From the NCBI RefSeq assembly GCF_002980575.1, contig NZ_PVBS01000003.1, positions 186,001-250,000 on the forward strand: a stretch of DNA of 64,000 nucleotides, read 5' to 3'. How positions within the stretch are numbered: the stretch's first letter is position 1; the number at the start of each line of letters is the position of its first letter. Source of the DNA: Sphingobacterium gobiense. GTDB taxonomy: Bacteria > Bacteroidota > Bacteroidia > Sphingobacteriales > Sphingobacteriaceae. This document shows, in pieces, positions 55,088 through 64,000 of the stretch. The notes below the pieces were generated by a model. The model did not search any database and was not told the origin of the DNA. It saw only the letters and a list, made by a program, of their open reading frames with translations. The position numbers and the translations under genes are program-made.

Positions 55088-56275
55088 ATGGCAAAAGAGA
55101 AATTTGACCGGAGTAAGCCGCACTTAAATATCGGTACAATCGGTCACGTTGACCACGGTAAAACAACTACTACAGCTGCTATCACTAAAGTATTGGCTGA
55201 CAAAGGTTTTTCAGAGGCTCGTTCATTTGATTCAATTGACTCTGCTCCTGAAGAAAAAGAGCGTGGTATTACAATCAATACAGCGCACGTAGAATACCAA
55301 ACAGCGAACCGTCACTATGCGCACGTTGACTGTCCAGGTCACGCTGACTATGTAAAAAACATGGTTACTGGTGCTGCACAGATGGATGGTGCTATCATCG
55401 TAGTTGCTGCGACTGATGGTCCTATGCCTCAAACTCGTGAGCACATCTTGTTGGCTCGTCAGGTAGGTGTTCCTGCGTTAGTAGTGTTCCTGAATAAAGT
55501 TGACTTGGTTGATGACGAAGAGTTGTTAGAGCTTGTTGAGATGGAAGTTCGTGAACTATTGTCATTCTATGAATTCCCAGGTGATGATATCCCTGTGGTC
55601 AAAGGATCTGCTCTAGGTGCATTGAATGGCGAAGAGCAGTGGGTTGATAAAATTATGGAATTGATGGATGCTGTAGATAACTACATTCCAATTCCTCCAC
55701 GTTTGACTGAGCTTCCTTTCTTGATGCCGATCGAAGACGTATTCTCTATCACAGGTCGTGGTACAGTTGCTACAGGTCGTATCGAAAGAGGTGTAATCAA
55801 CTCTGGTGACCCTGTTGATATCTTAGGAATGGGTGCTGAGAACTTGAAATCTACTGTAACTGGAGTAGAGATGTTCCGTAAGATTTTGGATTATGGTGAA
55901 GCTGGTGATAACGTAGGTTTATTGCTACGTGGTATTGAGAAAACAGATATCCGTCGTGGTATGGTAATCTGTAAACCAGGTACAGTAACTCCTCATACAG
56001 ACTTTAAAGCTGAGGTATATGTATTGTCAAAAGCTGAAGGAGGTCGTCATACACCATTCTTCAACAAATACCGTCCTCAATTCTATTTCCGTACAACAGA
56101 CGTAACAGGAGAAATCGCGTTACCAGAAGGTACTGAAATGGTTATGCCTGGTGATAACGTAACAATCACAGTAAAGTTGATTAACGCAATCGCTATGGAA
56201 AAAGGTCTACGTTTCGCTATCCGTGAAGGTGGTCGTACGGTAGGTGCTGGTCAGGTAACTGAAATCTTAGCGTAA
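55088..56275 (+). CDS. tuf: Elongation factor Tu
   Basis: The protein has 395 residues, full length. G1 [10 protein letters not shown] (~18-27), the Thr of switch I in [13 protein letters not shown]3 DCPGHADY, G4 NKVD, G5 SAL; domains 2 and 3 are complete to GQVTEILA. It brings aminoacyl-tRNA to the ribosome as a GTP complex. Codon use is strongly biased towards U/A-ending codons compared with the glycan cluster, as expected for a highly expressed gene. Follows four tRNAs; a strong terminator follows. Confidence 0.99.
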   Translation: MAKEKFDRSKPHLNIGTIGHVDHGKTTTTAAITKVLADKGFSEARSFDSIDSAPEEKERGITINTAHVEYQTANRHYAHVDCPGHADYVKNMVTGAAQMDGAIIVVAATDGPMPQTREHILLARQVGVPALVVFLNKVDLVDDEELLELVEMEVRELLSFYEFPGDDIPVVKGSALGALNGEEQWVDKIMELMDAVDNYIPIPPRLTELPFLMPIEDVFSITGRGTVATGRIERGVINSGDPVDILGMGAENLKSTVTGVEMFRKILDYGEAGDNVGLLLRGIEKTDIRRGMVICKPGTVTPHTDFKAEVYVLSKAEGGRHTPFFNKYRPQFYFRTTDVTGEIALPEGTEMVMPGDNVTITVKLINAIAMEKGLRFAIREGGRTVGAGQVTEILA

Positions 56276-56301
56276 TCTTTAAGATTATCCTAGTATAACA
56301 A

Positions 56302-56341
56302 AACAAGCTAATTGGCTGATGCTGGTTAGCTTGTTTTTTTT
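56302..56341 (+). terminator. Rho-independent terminator after tuf
   Basis: The 10-bp stem AACAAGCTAA / TTAGCTTGTT is followed by a T run, 26 bp after the tuf stop. Confidence 0.92.
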
Positions 56342-56385
56342 CCGGTTATCCAATAGGGTATAAAGTAGAAAAAAAGTAAATAATA

Positions 56386-56417
56386 TTTGCGCTAATAGCG
56401 TTGAAACACTATATTTG
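56386..56417 (+). promoter_or_regulatory. Promoter for tRNA-Trp-secE-nusG
   Basis: -33 TTTG (56386-56389) and -7 TATATTTG (56410-56417) with a 20-bp spacer; tRNA-Trp begins 18 bp downstream. Confidence 0.7.
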
Positions 56418-56434
56418 CGTCATCAAAAAAACCA

Positions 56435-56506
56435 AGGGATATAGTATAATGGTTAGTATAGCGGTCTCCAAAACCGTTGGTCTGGGTTCGAATCCTGGTA
56501 TCCCTG
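56435..56506 (+). tRNA. tRNA-Trp (anticodon CCA)
   Basis: Acceptor AGGGATA pairs with TATCCCT, discriminator G; anticodon loop CTCCAAA; T arm GGGTTCGAATCCT. Immediately upstream of secE, as in most bacteria of this phylum. Confidence 0.96.
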
Positions 56507-56531
56507 CTAAAATAATTTAGGTAAACTAAAA

Positions 56532-56726
56532 ATGGCTAAAGTACTTGATTTTTTAAAAAGCTCCTATGTCGAGGTTACAGAGAAGGTAACTTGGCCTACT
56601 TGGGCGCAATTACAAAACTCGGCGGTAGTGGTACTTGTAGCGTCTGTCATTATTGCTTTGTTGATATTTGTGATGGATAAAGCTTCAAGTAATCTATTGG
56701 AGTTGTTGTACGGAATTACTTCCTAA
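56532..56726 (+). CDS. secE: Preprotein translocase subunit SecE
   Basis: The protein has 64 residues, the short one-helix form. The amphipathic helix FLKSSYVEVTEKVTWPTWAQLQNSAVVV holds the conserved W-P-T-W motif, followed by one membrane segment (~30-50). It clamps SecY in the inner membrane. Lies between tRNA-Trp and nusG. Confidence 0.97.
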   Translation: MAKVLDFLKSSYVEVTEKVTWPTWAQLQNSAVVVLVASVIIALLIFVMDKASSNLLELLYGITS

Positions 56727-56745
56727 ATTTATCATTAAAAATTTT

Positions 56746-57291
56746 ATGGCAGATCAATCGTTAAAATGGTATGTAGTTCGTGCCGTTAGTGGAAAAGAGA
56801 AGAAAGTGAAGCAATACGTCGAGGCAGAAGTTGGCCGTTTGGGTATCCAACATCTGGTACCTCAGGTATTGATTCCTATGGAAAAATATTACCAGATGCG
56901 TGACGGGAAGAAAGTTGCTAAAGAACGTAACTACTATCCCGGATATGTGTTGATCGAAGCTGCGCTGGATGGAGAGATTGAGCACGCAATTAAGAATTTG
57001 AATAGTGTGATCGGATTTCTGGGTGATAAAGAAGGTAATGCGATCCCTTTGCGTCCTGCTGAAGTTAACCGAATTTTAGGTAAAGTAGACGAGATGGCGG
57101 AACAGGGGGAAAGCATGAATGTTCCGTATTACGTGGGTGAAACGGTTAAAGTGAATGACGGACCGTTTAATGGCTTTACCGGAGAAATAGAAGAGGTGCA
57201 CGAAGATAAGAAGAAATTGACCGTGATGGTGAAGGTTTTTGGGCGGAAGACACCACTGGAGTTAAATTATATGCAGGTAGAGAAGGAATAA
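56746..57291 (+). CDS. nusG: Transcription termination/antitermination factor NusG
   Basis: The protein has 181 residues. NGN domain (LKWYVVRAVSGKEKKVKQYVE ... YYPGYVLIE) and C-terminal KOW domain (GETVKVNDGPFNGFTGEIEEV). It binds RNA polymerase and couples it to the ribosome or Rho. Usually followed by rplK; here katG on the other strand comes between them. Confidence 0.98.
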   Translation: MADQSLKWYVVRAVSGKEKKVKQYVEAEVGRLGIQHLVPQVLIPMEKYYQMRDGKKVAKERNYYPGYVLIEAALDGEIEHAIKNLNSVIGFLGDKEGNAIPLRPAEVNRILGKVDEMAEQGESMNVPYYVGETVKVNDGPFNGFTGEIEEVHEDKKKLTVMVKVFGRKTPLELNYMQVEKE

Positions 57292-57310
57292 AAAACTACT
57301 ATAATAAATA

Positions 57311-57345
57311 AAAACGAGGGGCCGATAATCGAGCCCCTCGTTTTT
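57311..57345. terminator. Bidirectional terminator between nusG and katG
   Basis: Stem CGAGGGGC / GCCCCTCG flanked by AAAA and TTTTT, giving a 12-bp symmetric hairpin with T runs in both directions. It lies between the convergent ends of nusG and katG. Confidence 0.93.
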
Positions 57346-57350
57346 GTTTA

Positions 57351-59648
<2,298 letters not shown>

Positions 59649-59813
59649 TTATTTATTGATTTAATTTATTTTATTTTTCATTGATGTTATTACTATGGTC
59701 TTTACAATCAAAGATACGTTAACGTAGATGTTAGTTACTATCGATAATCTCGATGCCATATTGGTTTTGTTTATTAAATTATCTTCTATGTTTTTTATTT
59801 CCAAAATGTTTAT

Positions 59814-59821
59814 TATCTTTG
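59814..59821 (+). promoter_or_regulatory. -7 element of the rplK operon
   Basis: TATCTTTG fits the TANNTTTG -7 consensus 114 bp upstream of rplK. No exact TTTG lies at -33. A separate promoter is needed because the nusG transcript ends at 57345. The remainder of 59646-59935 holds the katG promoter region, where I see no clear element. Confidence 0.5.
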
Positions 59822-59935
59822 CACCTCGTTTGATTATATACTGCTTTTATTATATAGTCTACGAAAGATAATAAATGTTACGTTATAATGCTTCCACCTT
59901 ACTAACAAACATTTAACAATTAAATTCAAAACAAA

Positions 59936-60379
59936 ATGGCAAAAGAGGTCAGTGCGTTAGTAAAATTACAAGTAAAGGGCGGTGCTGCAAATCCATCTCC
60001 TCCTGTAGGGCCTGCATTGGGTGCTAAAGGGGTGAACATCATGGACTTCTGTAAGCAATTTAACGCTCGTACGCAAGACAAACCAGGGCAAGTACTTCCT
60101 GTTGTCATTACAGTTTACAGCGACAAATCATTTGATTTTATCATCAAGACACCACCGGTAGCTGTTCAGTTAAAAGATGTAGCTAAGCTGAAAAGTGGGT
60201 CGGGTGAGCCTAACCGTAAAAAAGTTGCTTCTATTACTTGGGAGCAGGTTGAGGTTATTGCTAAAGATAAAATGCCTGATTTGAATGCATTTACTGTAGA
60301 GTCTGCTATGAAAATGGTGGCTGGGACAGCACGTAGTATGGGCATTACCGTTTCTGGTAACGCTCCTTGGAACAATTAA
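59936..60379 (+). CDS. rplK: 50S ribosomal protein L11
   Basis: The protein has 147 residues. [37 protein letters not shown] is the conserved thiostrepton-binding N-terminal domain; the C-terminal RNA-binding domain ends [11 protein letters not shown]. Part of the GTPase-associated centre. First gene of rplKAJL-rpoB. Confidence 0.99.
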   Translation: MAKEVSALVKLQVKGGAANPSPPVGPALGAKGVNIMDFCKQFNARTQDKPGQVLPVVITVYSDKSFDFIIKTPPVAVQLKDVAKLKSGSGEPNRKKVASITWEQVEVIAKDKMPDLNAFTVESAMKMVAGTARSMGITVSGNAPWNN

Positions 60380-60402
60380 TTTAACGAAATCAGTTTAAGA
60401 AA

Positions 60403-61101
60403 GTGGCTAGATTAACAAAAAATCAAAAAGCGGCACTATCCAAAATTGAAGCTGGTAAGGCGTACTCTTTAAAAGAAGCAGCCGCTTTGGTTAAAGAGAT
60501 TACAGCGACGAAATTTGATGCTTCTGTGGATATCGACGTTCGTTTAGGCGTGGATCCTCGTAAAGCAAACCAAATGGTTCGTGGTATCGCTACGTTACCT
60601 CACGGGACAGGTAAGACTGTGCGTGTTTTAGTATTGTGTACTCCTGATAAGGAGGAAGAAGCTAAGGCTGCAGGCGCGGATTACGTAGGTCTCGATGAGT
60701 ACATCAGCAAAATTGAAGGTGGTTGGACTGACGTTGATATCATTATTACTATGCCTAGTGTTATGGCTAAAGTGGGTAAATTGGGACGTATTTTGGGTCC
60801 AAGAAACTTGATGCCTAACCCTAAAACTGGAACAGTGACTACGGATGTAGGTAAAGCTGTAACGGAAGTGAAAGGTGGTAAAATTGATTTCAAAGTCGAC
60901 AAGACAGGTATCATCCATACTTCAGTGGGTAAAGTGTCGTTCGAAGCAGATAAGATTTATGACAATGCATTAGAGGTGTTACAAACACTGGCACGTCTTA
61001 AACCTTCCGCTGCTAAGGGAACATACTTCAAAAGTATTCACATCTCTTCAACCATGAGTCCTGGTATTCATGTGGAGACTAAATCAGTAGCAGGAATTTA
61101 A
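60403..61101 (+). CDS. rplA: 50S ribosomal protein L1
   Basis: The protein has 232 residues. The start codon is GTG at 60403 ([18 protein letters not shown]). Conserved [19 protein letters not shown] and the C-terminal [12 protein letters not shown]. Forms the L1 stalk and in many bacteria represses its own operon by binding mRNA. 23 bp after rplK, 2 bp before rplJ. Confidence 0.99.
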   Translation: MARLTKNQKAALSKIEAGKAYSLKEAAALVKEITATKFDASVDIDVRLGVDPRKANQMVRGIATLPHGTGKTVRVLVLCTPDKEEEAKAAGADYVGLDEYISKIEGGWTDVDIIITMPSVMAKVGKLGRILGPRNLMPNPKTGTVTTDVGKAVTEVKGGKIDFKVDKTGIIHTSVGKVSFEADKIYDNALEVLQTLARLKPSAAKGTYFKSIHISSTMSPGIHVETKSVAGI

Positions 61102-61103
61102 TC

Positions 61104-61622
61104 ATGAGAAAAGAAGAAAAACAAGCAATTGTTCAAGCTTTGGCCGAACAGATTAAATCTTACGGTAATTTCTACATTACTGATACTGCTGATTTAACTG
61201 TTGAAAAAGTAAATAACATCCGCCGTAAATGTTTTGAGCAGGGTATTACGATTCAAGTAGCTAAAAACTCCTTGATTGAAAAAGCCCTTATCGAAGCAGG
61301 AATCGATTCAGAAGAATTGCGTAGCGTGCTTAAAGGTGCTTCTACAATGATGTTCTCTGAAACCGGAAACGGCCCGGCGAAATTGATCAAACAATTACGT
61401 AAGGAAGGTGACAAGCCCGTTCTAAAAGCGGCTTACATCCAAGAAACTGCATTCGTAGGAGATAACCAACTAGAAGCACTAGTTAATCTTAAATCCAAAG
61501 ACGAACTTATCGCAGACGTTATTGCTTTGCTTCAATCTCCTGCGAAGAATGTTATTTCCGCACTTCAATCAGGTGGAAATACAATTTCAGGTTTGGTAAA
61601 AGCTTTAGAAGAAAGAGGCTAA
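61104..61622 (+). CDS. rplJ: 50S ribosomal protein L10
   Basis: The protein has 172 residues. MRKEEKQAIVQALAEQIKSYGNFYITDTADLTVEKVNNIRRKC is the L10 N-terminal domain; the C-terminal helix that binds L7/L12 dimers (ALQSGGNTISGLVKALEE) is intact. Base of the L7/L12 stalk. Confidence 0.99.
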   Translation: MRKEEKQAIVQALAEQIKSYGNFYITDTADLTVEKVNNIRRKCFEQGITIQVAKNSLIEKALIEAGIDSEELRSVLKGASTMMFSETGNGPAKLIKQLRKEGDKPVLKAAYIQETAFVGDNQLEALVNLKSKDELIADVIALLQSPAKNVISALQSGGNTISGLVKALEERG

Positions 61623-61698
61623 CGGACACCTCGTATAAAATGTTCGTGTATTTTTAATTAACAATTTTTATTAAGTACATTCAAAAATTCAAAATAAA

Positions 61699-62076
61699 AT
61701 GGCAGATTTAAAACAACTTGCTGAACAGTTGGTTAACTTAACAGTAAAAGAAGTTAAAGAATTAGCTGATATCCTAAAAGATGAGTATGGTATCGAGCCT
61801 GCTGCTGCAGCTGTTGCAGTTGCTGGTCCTGCTGCTGGTGGCGAAGCTGCTGCTGCTGAAGAGAAAACTTCATTTGACGTTATCTTGAAAGAAGCTGGTG
61901 GTCAGAAATTAGCAGTAGTTAAATTGGTTAAAGACTTAGCTGGTTTAGGCTTGAAAGAAGCTAAAGATTTAGTTGACGGTGCTCCTAAGGAATTGAAAAC
62001 AGGTGTTTCAAAAGACGAAGCTGAAGCTTTGAAAAAACAATTAGAAGAAGCTGGAGCTGTTGTTGAGATCAAATAA
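61699..62076 (+). CDS. rplL: 50S ribosomal protein L7/L12
   Basis: The protein has 125 residues. N-terminal dimerisation domain, Ala/Gly-rich hinge (~34-55), and C-terminal factor-binding domain ([41 protein letters not shown]). Codon use is extremely biased (GCT for Ala). 76 bp after rplJ. Confidence 0.99.
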   Translation: MADLKQLAEQLVNLTVKEVKELADILKDEYGIEPAAAAVAVAGPAAGGEAAAAEEKTSFDVILKEAGGQKLAVVKLVKDLAGLGLKEAKDLVDGAPKELKTGVSKDEAEALKKQLEEAGAVVEIK

Positions 62077-62106
62077 TCTCAGCATAAAAAAGCGCCTTAA
62101 GGGTTT

Positions 62107-62185
62107 AGACTCTGTCAATACGTTGTCAGAGTCTATTCCTGTTTATAATATTATTACATGTATCAGATGGGTGCTGACATCTGAT
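62107..62185 (+). promoter_or_regulatory. Two hairpins between rplL and rpoB
   Basis: Hairpin 1: AGACTCTG (62107-62114) / CAGAGTCT (62127-62134). Hairpin 2: ATCAGATG (62162-62169) / CATCTGAT (62178-62185). Both have perfect 8-bp stems; no T run follows directly. The position corresponds to the partial attenuator or RNase III site known between rplL and rpoB in other bacteria, so they may set the ratio of ribosomal protein to polymerase. Confidence 0.5.
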
Positions 62186-62242
62186 AAGAACATGATTACA
62201 GCATAGTTGGCTCAGTTTTTTTAAACTAAAATACTTATTCCC

Positions 62243-64000
62243 TTGGCAAACAATAATATTCAAAACGAAAGAGTAAATTTTGCTACAAGTAAGAAGGTTA
62301 TCGATTATCCGGATTTCTTGGATGTGCAATTGCAATCTTTCAAGGAGTTTTTTCAACTAGAAACTACTTCTGACAACCGCCATCAGGAAGGGCTGTTCAA
62401 GGTTTTCTCGGAAAACTTCCCTATTTCTGATTCAAGAAACATCTTTGTGCTCGAGTTTTTGGATTATTTCATCGATCCGCCTCGCTACGATATACAAGAG
62501 TGTATTGAGCGTGGATTGACGTATAGTGTCCCACTCAAGGCAAAATTGAAGTTATCTTGTAATGATGAAGAACACGAGGATTTCGAAACGATTGTGCAAG
62601 ACGTATATTTGGGAACAATTCCTTACATGACACCAAAAGGTACCTTTGTGATCAATGGTGCTGAGCGCGTTATTGTTTCCCAGTTGCACCGTTCCCCTGG
62701 CGTGTTCTTTGGTCAGAGTAGACACACAAATGGTACAAAACTTTATTCTGCAAGGGTAATTCCTTTTAAAGGATCTTGGATCGAATTTGCAACGGACGTA
62801 AACAACGTGATGTATGCTTATATCGACCGTAAAAAGAAATTCCCAGTTACTACTTTGTTGCGCGCGATCGGCTACGATTCCGATAAGGACATCCTGGAGC
62901 TGTTCGATCTTGCAGATGAGGTTAAAGTAAGTAAATCTGGTCTTAAGAAATACGTTGGTCGTCGTTTGGCGGCTAGGGTATTGAAAAAATGGATCGAGGA
63001 CTTTGTAGATGAGGATACAGGTGAGGTAGTGTCCATCGATCGTAATGAGATCATCTTAGAACGTGAAACTGTTTTAGAGGAAGACCACATTGAGATGATC
63101 ATCGATGCAGGGGTAAAATCCATTATCCTAGCGAAAGAAGATGGCGCTAACAATGCGGACTACTCGATTATATATAATACTTTACAGAAAGATACCTCAA
63201 ACTCTGAAAAAGAGGCTGTAGAACACATCTACCGTCAACTGCGTAACGCAGAACCACCTGATGAAGAAACAGCACGGGGTATCATTGATCGTTTGTTCTT
63301 CTCAGACAAGCGTTATGATTTGGGGGATGTAGGTCGTTACCGTATCAACCGCAAGTTGAAATTGGATACAGCAGATGATACGAAAGTATTGACGCGCGAG
63401 GATATTATTGCCATCGTTAAGTATTTGATTAATTTGATTAACTCCAAAGCGGAAGTCGATGATATCGACCACTTGTCCAATCGTCGTGTACGTACGGTGG
63501 GCGAGCAGTTATATGCGCAGTTTGGAGTTGGTCTTTCTCGTATGGCGCGTACTATCCGTGAACGGATGAATATTCGTGACAACGAAGTCTTTACGCCAAC
63601 GGACTTGATTAATGCACGTACACTGTCGTCCGTTATCAACTCGTTCTTTGGTACGAACCAGTTGTCTCAGTTTATGGATCAAACCAACCCATTGGCAGAG
63701 ATTACGCACAAGCGTCGTCTGTCAGCCTTAGGGCCAGGGGGGCTTTCTCGCGAGCGTGCAGGTTTCGAAGTACGTGACGTTCACTATACGCATTATGGTC
63801 GTTTGTGTACTATTGAAACACCAGAAGGTCCGAACATTGGTTTGATTTCTTCCTTGGCTGTACATGCGAAAATCAATAACTTAGGCTTTATCGAAACTCC
63901 TTACCGCCAAGTTAGAGATGGCAAAGTTGTGGTTGATGAACCCGTAGTTTATTTATCAGCCGAAGACGAGGATAACAAAACCATTGCACAGGCGAATGCG
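62243..64000 (+). CDS. rpoB: RNA polymerase beta subunit, N-terminal part (cut by window edge)
   Basis: 586 codons are visible and the gene continues past 64000. The start is TTG at 62243-62245, giving [20 protein letters not shown]; no ATG lies between the upstream in-frame TAA at 62222 and the conserved region, and Bacteroidota RpoB begins in this way. Conserved blocks include [18 protein letters not shown], the rifampicin region [47 protein letters not shown], and [15 protein letters not shown]. The rifampicin region carries the usual wild-type residues. Distal gene of rplKAJL-rpoB(C). Confidence 0.98.
   Translation, partial: MANNNIQNERVNFATSKKVIDYPDFLDVQLQSFKEFFQLETTSDNRHQEGLFKVFSENFPISDSRNIFVLEFLDYFIDPPRYDIQECIERGLTYSVPLKAKLKLSCNDEEHEDFETIVQDVYLGTIPYMTPKGTFVINGAERVIVSQLHRSPGVFFGQSRHTNGTKLYSARVIPFKGSWIEFATDVNNVMYAYIDRKKKFPVTTLLRAIGYDSDKDILELFDLADEVKVSKSGLKKYVGRRLAARVLKKWIEDFVDEDTGEVVSIDRNEIILERETVLEEDHIEMIIDAGVKSIILAKEDGANNADYSIIYNTLQKDTSNSEKEAVEHIYRQLRNAEPPDEETARGIIDRLFFSDKRYDLGDVGRYRINRKLKLDTADDTKVLTREDIIAIVKYLINLINSKAEVDDIDHLSNRRVRTVGEQLYAQFGVGLSRMARTIRERMNIRDNEVFTPTDLINARTLSSVINSFFGTNQLSQFMDQTNPLAEITHKRRLSALGPGGLSRERAGFEVRDVHYTHYGRLCTIETPEGPNIGLISSLAVHAKINNLGFIETPYRQVRDGKVVVDEPVVYLSAEDEDNKTIAQANA

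Overview
The window looks like the chromosome of a member of the Bacteroidota, most likely Sphingobacteriaceae. The support is SusC/SusD pairs, promoters of the TTTG-N18-20-TANNTTTG type, several 8-TM FtsX-like permeases per locus, weak Shine-Dalgarno sites, and Bacteroidota-type rpoB, tuf and rplL proteins. Both ends cut through genes: a permease at the left and rpoB at the right.

Region 1 (1-7.7 kb). After the edge permease and a PatB-type C-S lyase comes the most unusual locus. It is a minus-strand pair made of an ECF-like sigma factor gene (3186-4001, broken by one in-frame TAA) and a short Cas12f/TnpB-like protein (2078-3172) that has lost the acidic RuvC residues and the C-terminal zinc-finger/RuvC-III part. 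Beside it lie about 2.2 kb of CRISPR-like repeats: 36-nt repeats with 30-nt spacers, in three clusters. These are interleaved with three copies of a structured hairpin module that could be a tracrRNA or leader. No nuclease, cas1 or cas2 is present. The layout fits an RNA-guided transcription system (nuclease-dead Cas12f plus sigma factor) rather than an immune system.

Region 2 (7.7-31.4 kb). A minus-strand operon of nine genes encodes a periplasmic adaptor, a MacB-type ATPase and seven consecutive ~790-residue FtsX-like permeases. Divergent from it is tolC, an NtrC-type response regulator and a histidine kinase. Paired 16-bp palindromes (TGTYCG-N4-CGRACA, 21-22 bp apart) lie about 52-56 bp upstream of sigma-54-like -24/-12 elements in front of the adaptor operon, tolC and the permease at the left edge. 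This suggests one regulon controlled by the local two-component system.

Region 3 (31.5-54.2 kb). Two small genes are followed by a divergent ROK regulator with a palindromic operator at its start codon, then a long plus-strand glycan utilisation cluster. The cluster holds an MFS permease, an FAD oxidoreductase, SusC, SusD, a surface lipoprotein, two GHL10-like glycosidase homologues, a secreted unknown, a DUF5009 membrane protein, two SGNH esterases, a DUF4434 protein and an AGE-family epimerase. An Omp85-type barrel protein closes the region on the minus strand.

Region 4 (54.3-64 kb). The translation/transcription core: tRNA-Thr, Tyr, Gly, Thr, tuf, tRNA-Trp, secE, nusG, rplK, rplA, rplJ, rplL, rpoB. 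It is interrupted between nusG and rplK by a convergent katG on the opposite strand.
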